Made by a program: the position numbers and the translations under genes. A stretch of 64,000 bases of DNA from Spirochaetota bacterium (GTDB lineage: Bacteria; Spirochaetota; Spirochaetia; Treponematales; Treponemataceae): NCBI GenBank assembly GCA_023438065.1, contig JAEXRH010000012.1:372001-436000 (forward strand). The letters run 5' to 3'. Under the pieces are notes generated by a model. It did not search any database. It was not told the origin of the DNA and was given only the letters and a program-made list of their open reading frames with translations. This document shows, piece after piece, positions 1 to 7,603 of the stretch; position 1 is the stretch's first letter, and the number at the start of each line of letters is the position of its first letter.

Positions 1-1265
1 CGCTCGATCGTGTTCTCGAATTCCCTGATGTTCCCCGGCCACGAGTAGGAAAGGATCGCGCTCATCGCGCCCTCGGAAAAACCGAGGAATTCCTTTTTGA
101 CCTCGTGACGGATTCGTTTCAGGAAGAAGTACGCAAGCTCGGGAATGTCCTCGATGCGCTGCCTGAGCGGCGGTATGTACAGCGGAAGGACGTTGAGCCG
201 GTAATAGAGATCCGAGCGGAATTTCTGCTCCGCGACGAGCCGTTCTATGTCGCGATTGGTCGCGGCGACGATCCTGACGTCGACGGTGATCGTCTCGCTC
301 GACCCGACCTTCTCGAAAGCCTTGTTCTGGATGACCCGGAGAAGTTTCGACTGCAGCGAGAGCGGCAGGTCGCCGATCTCGTCGAGGAAGATGGTCCCGC
401 GGTCGGCCATCTCGAAACGGCCCTTCCTGTTCGATATCGCGTCGGTAAACGCTCCCTTCACGTGTCCGAAAAGCTCGCTTTCGAGCAACCCCTCAGGCAG
501 GGCCGCGCAGTTTACGCGCACGAACGGTCCCGACACGCGGTCGCTTTTCAGGTGAAGCTGCTCGGCGAAGAGCTCCTTGCCGACGCCGCTTTCCCCGAGG
601 ATCAGCACCGACGAGTCCGACTTCGCGACGCGTTCGACGATGTCGAGCTTCTCGAGGATGACCGGGCTTTTCGCGATCAGGGTATGGTAACCGCGATCGG
701 TCGCGATCTGGTCCTGGAGGACGGCGATCTCGTCGCGGGACCGCTGGAGGAAACTCGCGTTCTGGTACGCTATGGCCGCCTGATTCGCGAGAATTTCCAG
801 CACCTCGAGGTCGGCGAGCGTGAAGCCCGCGTCGCCCTGCTTGTTGAGTATCTCGATGACGCCGATACATTCGTCCTTGACGCGCATCGGGACGGCGAGC
901 ATGTTCCGCGTCCGATACCCGGTCGACTGCTGGACGTTCTTGCTGTAGCGGGGATCGTTCTCGACGTCGTTGACGATGAGGCTCCGGTTGTTCTTGACGA
1001 CCCAACCGGCGATGCCCTCGTCCATCTTGACGACGAATTTCTTCGCTTCGAGCCCTTTCGGCCCGAGGGCGACCTCGAAACGAAGAACCTGCTTGTTTGA
1101 GTCAAGGAGAAGAAGCGACGAGGCGTCGCCGGCGACGATACGCTGAGCCGACTCAAGGATATGAGCCAGCAGAGCGTTTATGTCGGAATAGTTTGAATTG
1201 ATGAGCGTGTTGATTTCGATGAGGGCATTGAGTTTTTCTGTTTCAATCGCGTTGGACAGCTTCAT
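1..1265 (-). CDS. Sigma-54-dependent activator, GAF plus AAA+ (3' end cut by window edge)
   Basis: 421 residues are readable from ATG 1265; the C-terminus, where a Fis-type HTH would lie, is beyond base 1. Residues about 20-165 look like a GAF sensor domain and 195-421 are the AAA+ core, with Walker A GESGVGK at 224-230, Walker B TIFLDE at 291-296 and the arginine-finger region FRSDLYYRLN. The family remodels sigma-54 RNA polymerase by ATP hydrolysis. The sigma-54-contact loop reads GAFTDA (271-276) instead of GAFTGA. No receiver domain is present, so the input is probably a small ligand on the GAF domain rather than phosphorylation. It starts 24 bases after the rpsA stop and is probably co-transcribed with it. 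TTG 1268 is an alternative start; a TGA lies in frame just upstream. Confidence 0.9.
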   Translation of the reverse strand, partial: MKLSNAIETEKLNALIEINTLINSNYSDINALLAHILESAQRIVAGDASSLLLLDSNKQVLRFEVALGPKGLEAKKFVVKMDEGIAGWVVKNNRSLIVNDVENDPRYSKNVQQSTGYRTRNMLAVPMRVKDECIGVIEILNKQGDAGFTLADLEVLEILANQAAIAYQNASFLQRSRDEIAVLQDQIATDRGYHTLIAKSPVILEKLDIVERVAKSDSSVLILGESGVGKELFAEQLHLKSDRVSGPFVRVNCAALPEGLLESELFGHVKGAFTDAISNRKGRFEMADRGTIFLDEIGDLPLSLQSKLLRVIQNKAFEKVGSSETITVDVRIVAATNRDIERLVAEQKFRSDLYYRLNVLPLYIPPLRQRIEDIPELAYFFLKRIRHEVKKEFLGFSEGAMSAILSYSWPGNIREFENTIE

Positions 1266-1289
1266 CAATGCCGCTCATCGAAACCGGGT

Positions 1290-3011
1290 TCAGTTCGACT
1301 TGTTCTTGAGGAAATCCCCGAGGGTATAGGCTCCGTCGTCCTTTTCCTGCTCGGACGACATGTATCGCGAAATCTCCTCGCGCTGGACTTTCTTCTTGTA
1401 ATCCTTGATCGAGAAAGCGACCTTCTGCTTTTCGGGGCTGACCTCGACGACGACGACCTTGATCTTGTCGCCGACGTTGTACTTCTTCACCGCTTCCTCG
1501 AACATCTCGTCGCGGTTCTCGGTGAGGTTCGACTTGTTGATCAAGCCTTCGATGCCGCCGGCGACCTTGAGGAACACGCCGAAGTCGGTGATCGAGGTGA
1601 TCTCGCCCTCGACGGAGGATCCGCTCGGATACGCCTGGGCGAAAATCGCCCACGGATCGTCGGAAAGCTGCTTTACGCCGAGGCGGATGCGTCGGGTCTC
1701 GGGATCAAGCTCGATGACCATGACCTCGATCTCCTGATCCACGGCAAGCTCGCTCGAGGGATGCTTTACCTTCTTGGTCCAGGAAAGGTCGTCTACGTGG
1801 AGGAATCCGTCGATGCCTTCCTCAAGCTCCACGAACGCGCCGGCATTGGTCACCTTCACGATCTTGCGGGTGAGGCGGGTGCCGACGGGATACTTGTTCG
1901 TGAGATCCTCCCACGGGTTCGCGGTAACCTGCTTGAGTCCGAGCGAAACGCGTCCGGCCTGGATGTCGTAACCGAGGATCATGCACTCGATCTCGTCGCC
2001 GATCTGGACCATGTCCTCGGGCTTGTTGATCTTCTTGACCCAGCTGAACTCGCTGATGTGCGCGAGCCCCTCGATACCTTCCTCGAGCTCGATGAAGGCG
2101 CCGAATTCGGTGAGCTTGGTGACCTTGCCCTTGACGACGTCGTTCACGTGGAACTTGTCCTCGAAGTGGAGCCAGGGATCCTCGCTGAAGTGCTTGAGCG
2201 AGAGGTTGATGCGCTTCTCTTCCGGGTCGAGGCGGATAACCTTGAGGGTGATCTCCTGGCCCTTCTTGACGAAGTCCTTCGGGCGGGTGACGTGTCCCCA
2301 GCTCATGTCGTTGATGTGAAGGAGGCCGTCGAAGCCGCCGAGGTCGATGAACGCGCCGAAGCTCGTGAAGCTCTTGACGGTACCGGTAACGGAATCGCCG
2401 ATCTGGACGTTCTTGAAGAACGCCTCGCGATTGGTCTCGGTCTGCTCCTCGAGATACTTGCGCCGATTGACGACGACGTTGACCTTATTGTCGGAATAAA
2501 GGCGCTCGATGTAGAACATGCACTTGAGACCGAGAAGCTTCTCGGCTTTCTCGACCTTCTGGCTGTCCGACTGGCTGATCGGAAGGAACGCCTTCACGCC
2601 AGAACCGAGCTCGACCTCATAGCCGCCCTTGACGATTTTATCGATTTTGCCTTCAACAGGAGCCTTGTCCTGGAAAGCCTGTCTGAGATTCTTCCAGAAA
2701 ACCTTGACGTCCGCCTTCTGCTTGGAAACGATGACCTCGCCGTGCTTGTTCTCTTTCTTCTCGAGCACGACGCTCACGGTATCGCCGACTTTCGGCAGAA
2801 CGGTAAATTCGGAAACGGGAATTTTACCCTCGGACTTGTATCCGACGTCGATAAACACCTGATCGTTTGTAACCTGGATGACGATACCGTCAACAAGCTG
2901 TCCCTCTTCGAGCGACTGGAACGACTTCAGGTACTCCTCCTGTAATCGTGTCTGCTGGATGTCATCACCGGAGTTCTTCTGTCCATCCTTTGCCACTTCC
3001 ATCTGATCCAT
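1290..3011 (-). CDS. rpsA: 30S ribosomal protein S1 (six S1 domains)
   Basis: This 573-residue protein carries six successive S1 OB-fold repeats at about 38-105, 118-186, 203-273, 290-360, 375-446 and 461-530. Repeats 3-6 show the typical FGAF(I/V)xL and DGL/EGL-hI signatures. S1 binds mRNA on the 30S subunit and helps initiation on structured messages. I place the start at ATG 3011, not the in-frame TTG 3017, because AAGGG overlapping the cmk stop sits six bases before it. Translation is therefore probably coupled to cmk; cmk-rpsA is a common bacterial pair. The tail is acidic and lysine-rich. Confidence 0.95.
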   Translation of the reverse strand: MDQMEVAKDGQKNSGDDIQQTRLQEEYLKSFQSLEEGQLVDGIVIQVTNDQVFIDVGYKSEGKIPVSEFTVLPKVGDTVSVVLEKKENKHGEVIVSKQKADVKVFWKNLRQAFQDKAPVEGKIDKIVKGGYEVELGSGVKAFLPISQSDSQKVEKAEKLLGLKCMFYIERLYSDNKVNVVVNRRKYLEEQTETNREAFFKNVQIGDSVTGTVKSFTSFGAFIDLGGFDGLLHINDMSWGHVTRPKDFVKKGQEITLKVIRLDPEEKRINLSLKHFSEDPWLHFEDKFHVNDVVKGKVTKLTEFGAFIELEEGIEGLAHISEFSWVKKINKPEDMVQIGDEIECMILGYDIQAGRVSLGLKQVTANPWEDLTNKYPVGTRLTRKIVKVTNAGAFVELEEGIDGFLHVDDLSWTKKVKHPSSELAVDQEIEVMVIELDPETRRIRLGVKQLSDDPWAIFAQAYPSGSSVEGEITSITDFGVFLKVAGGIEGLINKSNLTENRDEMFEEAVKKYNVGDKIKVVVVEVSPEKQKVAFSIKDYKKKVQREEISRYMSSEQEKDDGAYTLGDFLKNKSN

Positions 3012-3020
3012 AACCAACCC

Positions 3021-3686
3021 TTATAAGTGAATTTTGCTTACTATCATGTCACAAACGGTGTCGATGGTCAAGTCCGAAGTGTCTATATAGGTAGCGTCTT
3101 CGGCGATTTTCAGGCTGCCTTCCTTTTTATTCCGGTCGACCTCGTCGCGCTCCGCGATCGTTTTTTCGATCGCTTCGAGGGAAAGGTTGCTCGTTCCCTG
3201 GTCAAACCGCCTTTTTGCCCGCGATTTCGCCGACGCGTCGAGGTAAAACTTGTAATCGGCGTTCGGGAAGACGACGGTCGTCATGTCCCTGCCCTCGCAC
3301 ACGACGCCGGTATTGCTGGCTACCTCGCGAATCTTCCCGTTGACGATATGCCTGACCTCGACGATGGCGGAAAGCCTCGCGACGATCGCTTCGACCGCGT
3401 CGGTTCTCAGATACCGCTCCACGTCCTCTTCGCCGATGTACAGGTGACTGTTTCGGTAATCGAGCGGAACGGTCGCCGCGAAGGCGACGATCGCGGCCTC
3501 GTCGGTCAAATCGGGGGTTTTTCCGCCCGAGCCGTCCGGGTTCCCCCCGAGGGAACGAAGGTACGCGAGGGTAACGCCACGGTAAAAACTTCCGGTATTC
3601 ATGAAGGTCAGAGAGAGCTTTGACGCGAGCATCTTCGCGATTGTGCTTTTCCCGGACCCCGCGGGCCCGTCGATGGCGATAATCAT
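3021..3686 (-). CDS. cmk: Cytidylate kinase
   Basis: The 221-residue protein opens with the P-loop GPAGSGKST and contains NTGSFYRGVT and GRDMTTVVFP, the conserved nucleotide-binding segments of bacterial CMP kinase (the family usually reads GRDIGTVVFP). It phosphorylates CMP and dCMP to the diphosphates in the cytoplasm. ATG 3686 is preceded by AAGGA at six-base spacing. It follows rluB by 16 bases and leads directly into rpsA. Length is normal for the family. Confidence 0.95.
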   Translation of the reverse strand: MIIAIDGPAGSGKSTIAKMLASKLSLTFMNTGSFYRGVTLAYLRSLGGNPDGSGGKTPDLTDEAAIVAFAATVPLDYRNSHLYIGEEDVERYLRTDAVEAIVARLSAIVEVRHIVNGKIREVASNTGVVCEGRDMTTVVFPNADYKFYLDASAKSRAKRRFDQGTSNLSLEAIEKTIAERDEVDRNKKEGSLKIAEDATYIDTSDLTIDTVCDMIVSKIHL

Positions 3687-3702
3687 GCTGTATCCTTGTA
3701 TG

Positions 3703-4464
3703 CTAGTCGAATTTCCTGTTTTGGGCCAAAAGCTCCGCGATTTCCGCCTCGGTGAGCTCGCGGGTTTCGCCGTACGGGAGTTCCCCGAGCGATACGGGGC
3801 CGATTCTCACCCTGATGAGGCTTTTCACGCGCACGCCGAAATGCTCGAAAACCTTTCTGATCTCGCGGTTTTTTCCCTCCACGAGAACCACGCGCACCCT
3901 TCTCGACGAAAGCCGTTCGGCGCTCTTGCATCGGTAGAACGCGTTCTCGATCCTGATCCCGTTCATGAACGCCTTGATGAGATCGTCGCGAAAGGGAAGG
4001 CTCGCCTCCACGACGTATTCCTTCTCGATCTCGGACGACGGGTGCCCGACGATCGCGGCGAACGAGCCGTCGTTGGTGAATATGAGGGCCCCGGCGGAAT
4101 ACATGTCGAGCCTTCCGACGTTGTAGAGCCGCTCTGCGTAGCGCGCCTTGAGGATATCCGCGGCCACCGGGCGATTCTTCTCGTCGGAAAGGGAACATAC
4201 GTACCCGGAAGGCTTGTTGAGAAGGACATACCGTTTCGTTTCCTCGCTCTCGACCCGCTTTCCGTCGACGCAAACGACGTCCCCGTCCTTCACGCGCGAG
4301 CCCATGCCGGTGACCGTGCTCCCGTTTACCGTCACGCGTCCCGAAAGGATGATCTCCTCCGCGGCGCGACGGGACGCGAGGCCCGCATGGGCGAGGTATA
4401 CCTGGAGCCTGATCGAGTCGTCTTTTTCCTGTGTGGTCGGTTCTCCCGAATCGTGCCGTTCCAT
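3703..4464 (-). CDS. rluB: RsuA/RluB-type pseudouridine synthase
   Basis: 253 residues with an N-terminal S4 RNA-binding domain (about 18-75; LQVYLAHAGLASRRAAEE) and a catalytic domain. The catalytic aspartate lies in VGRLDMYSAGALIFTNDG, a variant of the family's GRLDxxTSGLLLLTNDG. LLNKPSG and the C-terminal GKNREIRKVFEHFG match RluB/RluE/RsuA enzymes, which make single pseudouridines in rRNA. The start ATG overlaps the scpB stop as TGATG, suggesting coupled translation. The scpA-scpB-rluB order is common in bacteria and favours RluB (23S) over RsuA (16S), but the target site is inferred. Confidence 0.88.
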   Translation of the reverse strand: MERHDSGEPTTQEKDDSIRLQVYLAHAGLASRRAAEEIILSGRVTVNGSTVTGMGSRVKDGDVVCVDGKRVESEETKRYVLLNKPSGYVCSLSDEKNRPVAADILKARYAERLYNVGRLDMYSAGALIFTNDGSFAAIVGHPSSEIEKEYVVEASLPFRDDLIKAFMNGIRIENAFYRCKSAERLSSRRVRVVLVEGKNREIRKVFEHFGVRVKSLIRVRIGPVSLGELPYGETRELTEAEIAELLAQNRKFD

Positions 4465-4997
4465 CAGCGGGCAAGCTCGAAGCGGTCGCTTTCGGTCTCG
4501 TCGAGCTTCGGAAGGTCGGCGATGCTGTTGAGCCTGAAAAGCTTGAGGAAGTCCTTCGTGGTGCCGAACTGAACGGGCTTGCCGGGAATGTCCTTTTTGC
4601 CCACTTCCTTGATGAGATTGCGCTCGGCCAGAAGCCTGATCATGTTATCCGCGGAAACGCCGCGGATCGCCTCGATCTCGGCGCGCGTGATCGGCTGCGA
4701 ATACGCGATTATCGAAAGGGTTTCCATCGCCGCGCGCGAAAGCCGGTTGTCGTTCTTCTTGCCGTAGCGGTCCTTGAGGCTTTCCCAGAGCTCGCGCTTG
4801 GGGCTCAAAGTCCAACCGCCCGATATCTGGACGAGCTCGACGCCGTGATCGTCCGACGAATAGCGGTCCCTCAATATCTCTATTACCTGCTCGATGACTT
4901 CCGCCGAAAGCCCGGAAATGCGAACCAGGGACGCCGAGTCCACCGGTTCGGTTTCCAGATAGAGGATCGCCTCGACGAGCGCAGTTTCCTTTTCCAT
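4464..4997 (-). CDS. scpB: Segregation and condensation protein B
   Basis: 177 residues from ATG 4997, chosen because GGAG lies six bases upstream; ATG 5009 would add four residues. ScpB forms paired winged-helix domains and binds ScpA to make the kleisin subcomplex of the SMC condensin. Typical motifs are VEAILYLETEPV near the N-terminus and ETLSIIAYSQPITRAEIEAIRG in the middle. The preceding scpA and the following rluB give the classic cluster. A C-terminal tail of about 15 residues is acidic. Confidence 0.93.
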   Translation of the reverse strand: MEKETALVEAILYLETEPVDSASLVRISGLSAEVIEQVIEILRDRYSSDDHGVELVQISGGWTLSPKRELWESLKDRYGKKNDNRLSRAAMETLSIIAYSQPITRAEIEAIRGVSADNMIRLLAERNLIKEVGKKDIPGKPVQFGTTKDFLKLFRLNSIADLPKLDETESDRFELAR

Positions 4998-5018
4998 CCT
5001 GTACTCCATACCCTTTCA

Positions 5019-5798
5019 CTACCCCTCGACGGTGATTTCCATCTCCTCGACGGAAATCTTTTCCCAGGGCTTGATTTTTATGTCTCCGAACATGCGGTTC
5101 TGCCAAACGCTCGCCATGCGGAACTTTACCGCCTCGAGTATGGCCATGAACGCGCATACGATATCCATGAGATTTCCCTTCCTGACGATGAGGTCGGTAA
5201 AGAGGCATTCGCCCTTCTCCTCGAGAAGCTCGTTCATGAGCGTGATCTTCTCGTTGACCGAGACCTCCTCGTAAAGGTCGAGGATGCGCTCCGAATTGTA
5301 GCTCGACACGAGGTTCGAGAAGGTCTTGAGCAGGTCCCAGGTATCAACCCGCTCCCACAGCTCGTCGTCGCCGAAGGGCAAGGCGCGCTGGATCTTCTTC
5401 CGCTCGAACACCCACTCGGCCTCGTTTTCCTTTTGCTCCATGAGCTCGGAGAGCTTCTTGTACTTCTGGTACTCGATGAGCTTGTCGACGAGTTCCTGCC
5501 GGGGATCGTCGATCTCCTCGTCATCGCCCGATATCTCGACGGGCAGGAGGAGCCGGCTCTTGATATAGAGGAGCGTCGCGGCCATCGCGTAGAAGTCGGT
5601 CAGGCTCGCGAGGTCGGTGGAAACCGAGTAGTCGAGATACTCGAGATACTGCTCGGTGATGTGCCCGATCGGGATATCGTAGATGTTCACCTCGTTCTTT
5701 TTGATGAGAAAAAGAAGGAGATCGAGCGGTCCCTCGAAATCGTTGATCTTGAATGTGCTGCCGCTCTCGCGGGACAGCGCGGTGGTCTCAGTTTCCAT
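5019..5798 (-). CDS. scpA: Segregation and condensation protein A (kleisin)
   Basis: 259 residues with the ScpA N-terminal signature FEGPLDLLLFLIKKNEVNIYDIPI, which binds the SMC neck, and a C-terminal winged helix that binds the SMC head. ScpA bridges the SMC dimer with ScpB in chromosome condensation and segregation. ATG 5798 has AGGTGA at five bases; an in-frame GTG 5807 lacks good spacing. The start lies inside the 3' end of folK, so the two are translationally linked. A charged central stretch around 120-160 is typical. Confidence 0.93.
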   Translation of the reverse strand: METETTALSRESGSTFKINDFEGPLDLLLFLIKKNEVNIYDIPIGHITEQYLEYLDYSVSTDLASLTDFYAMAATLLYIKSRLLLPVEISGDDEEIDDPRQELVDKLIEYQKYKKLSELMEQKENEAEWVFERKKIQRALPFGDDELWERVDTWDLLKTFSNLVSSYNSERILDLYEEVSVNEKITLMNELLEEKGECLFTDLIVRKGNLMDIVCAFMAILEAVKFRMASVWQNRMFGDIKIKPWEKISVEEMEITVEG

Positions 5799-6288
5799 AT
5801 AAATCACCTGCCTTTACGACGCCCTGATCGGGGAGTTTCGCGAGCATGCCCGCGAAGGATTCACCCGTTTGAGGATCGGCAGAATCCGGATGAAGCTCAA
5901 GGAGCGGAACGAGGACGAATTGCCGCGCGCCCGCCCGCTCGTGGGGTATCGAGAGATCCGGTTCGCGCACGACGAGATCCCCGAAAAGGATGATGTCGAT
6001 ATCGAGCGAACGCGGCCCTTTCGGCGTTTCCCTCGCGCGGTCGCGCCCGTGCGCGGCCTCGATCCGGTGGATCGAGTCGAGAAGCTCACGCGGGCTACCG
6101 CCCGAGAAGCCCGAAACCGCGATATTCCGAAAATCGTCCTGATCGGCGTAATCCTGGGGCTTCGTCACGTACAGCGACGAAACCCGGACGTCGGAGAGCA
6201 CCGACGAAAGGTCGCGGACGGCCTCGCGAAGGATGGCGATCGAGTCGCCCCGGTTCGAGCCGAGCGAGAGGACGACGCGACGCTCCAT
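5788..6288 (-). CDS. folK: 6-hydroxymethyl-7,8-dihydropterin pyrophosphokinase
   Basis: The 166-residue protein has the HPPK hallmarks LGSNRGD at the N-terminus, the catalytic segment GPRSLDIDIILFGD and a following IPHERAGARQFVLVPL. It transfers pyrophosphate from ATP to hydroxymethyl-dihydropterin in folate synthesis. It begins two bases after the recA stop and overlaps scpA by 11 bases. No folP or folB lies nearby, so the folate genes are not clustered here. Confidence 0.93.
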   Translation of the reverse strand: MERRVVLSLGSNRGDSIAILREAVRDLSSVLSDVRVSSLYVTKPQDYADQDDFRNIAVSGFSGGSPRELLDSIHRIEAAHGRDRARETPKGPRSLDIDIILFGDLVVREPDLSIPHERAGARQFVLVPLLELHPDSADPQTGESFAGMLAKLPDQGVVKAGDLYGN

Positions 6289-6290
6289 GC

Positions 6291-7490
6291 TTAAAAGAGC
6301 CCGCCTTCAGGCCCTTTTTCGGCCACCGTTTCGGTTTGCGCCTTGCGGGCCGCGGGCTTCGTCTCCACGACGGAGGCGGATACCGCGCTTTTTCCCATCG
6401 CCGTACCCGCCGCTGCCTTCGCCTGGGCGGTCTCCGCGGCGGGCGCCTGACGAAGTTTCTGCCCGGGGAAGAGCTTCTCGCGGATCTTCTTCTCGATAGA
6501 CACCCGGAACTCGGGGTTGTTCTCGAGGAAGGTGATCGCGTTCTCGCGTCCCTGCCCGATCTTCTCCTCCCCGACGGAGTACCAGGCGCCCTTCTTGTCG
6601 ATCATCTCGTGCTTTACCGCCGCGTCGAGGAGACTCGATACGGCAGAGATCCCCTTGCCGAAAATCACGTCGAGCTCGACCTTCCTGAAAGGCGGCGCGA
6701 CCTTGTTCTTCACGACCTTGACGCGGACCCGGTTTCCGATCGCGTCATCCTCTCCCTTGTCGATCGTCTCGATCTTGCGGACCTCGAGCCTGACGGAGGC
6801 GTAGAATTTGAGCGCGTTTCCTCCGGTCGTCGTTTCGGGATTGCCGAACATGACGCCGATCTTCATGCGGATCTGGTTGATGAAGATGATGATGCACTTG
6901 GACTTGCCGATGATGCCGGTGAGCTTGCGGAGCGCCTGGCTCATGAGGCGGGCCTGGAGACCCATGTGGGAATCGCCCATGTCGCCCTCGATCTCCGCCT
7001 GCGGGGTGAGCGCGGCGACCGAGTCGACGACGATGATGTCGACCGCGCCGGAACGGACGAGGCTTTCGGCGATCTCGAGGGCCTGTTCGCCCGTATCGGG
7101 CTGGGAAACCCACAATTCGTCGATGTTAACCCCGAGATTCTTCGCGTAAAGGGGATCGAGCGCGTGCTCGGCGTCGATGAAGGCGGCGATCCCGCCCATC
7201 TTCTGGGCCTCGGCGATCGCGTGGAGCGCGAGGGTCGTCTTTCCCGAGGATTCGGGACCGTATACCTCGATGATGCGACCCCGGGGGTATCCGCCGATGC
7301 CGAGCGCCTCGTCGAGGAGGATACTGCCGGAGGGGACGACCTCGATCCCGGCCGCGTTCGCGCCGGTCCCGAGTTTCATGAGGGATCCCTGCCCGAACTG
7401 TTTCTCGATCTGTAGCCGCGCCACCTCAAGGGCCTTGAGCTTATCGCCCATATCCGAGCCCGGATTTACGTCAGTAGTCAACTTTGCCAC
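6291..7490 (-). CDS. recA: Recombinase RecA
   Basis: 399 residues from GTG 7490, which has GGGAGG at good spacing; the open frame extends to 7631 but that part overlaps the promoter. Walker A GPESSGKTTLALHAI, the LDPLYAKNLGVNIDEL segment and the L2 region (GNPETTTGGNALKFYASVR) are intact. RecA forms filaments on single-stranded DNA and drives strand exchange. The last 55 or so residues are an Ala/Lys/Thr-rich tail ending EGGLF that looks unstructured and is longer than in E. coli RecA (353 aa). I see no obvious LexA-type operator upstream. It appears to head the eight-gene minus-strand run to the left edge. Confidence 0.97.
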   Translation of the reverse strand: MAKLTTDVNPGSDMGDKLKALEVARLQIEKQFGQGSLMKLGTGANAAGIEVVPSGSILLDEALGIGGYPRGRIIEVYGPESSGKTTLALHAIAEAQKMGGIAAFIDAEHALDPLYAKNLGVNIDELWVSQPDTGEQALEIAESLVRSGAVDIIVVDSVAALTPQAEIEGDMGDSHMGLQARLMSQALRKLTGIIGKSKCIIIFINQIRMKIGVMFGNPETTTGGNALKFYASVRLEVRKIETIDKGEDDAIGNRVRVKVVKNKVAPPFRKVELDVIFGKGISAVSSLLDAAVKHEMIDKKGAWYSVGEEKIGQGRENAITFLENNPEFRVSIEKKIREKLFPGQKLRQAPAAETAQAKAAAGTAMGKSAVSASVVETKPAARKAQTETVAEKGPEGGLF

Positions 7491-7534
7491 CTTTCCCTCC
7501 CTGTGCACTAGATATAGGCGCAATTCGTGATTCT

Positions 7535-7549
7535 TGCCCGGATTATACC
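7535..7549 (-). promoter_or_regulatory. Extended -10 promoter of the recA operon
   Basis: Reading the minus strand, TGGTATAAT gives a perfect -10 (plus 7542-7547) with an upstream TG one base before it. The -35 region 17 bases upstream is only T-rich, which an extended -10 can tolerate. The predicted start near 7535 gives a leader of about 45 bases ending in a strong GGGAGG ribosome site. Confidence 0.7.
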
Positions 7550-7591
7550 AAAAAAGACGGGAAAAAAATAGCGTTGCCCGATAAAAGGATG

Positions 7592-7603
7592 TATTATTTA
7601 TCC
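7592..7603 (+). promoter_or_regulatory. -10 box abutting the prs start codon
   Basis: TATTAT at 7592-7597 ends six bases before ATG 7604, so transcription would begin at or beside the start codon. No convincing -35 lies at 16-18 bases. The only Shine-Dalgarno-like sequence (AAAAGG, 7583-7588) is 15 bases away, too far for ATG 7604. The same TATTAT-six-ATG geometry occurs before tmk. Confidence 0.45.
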
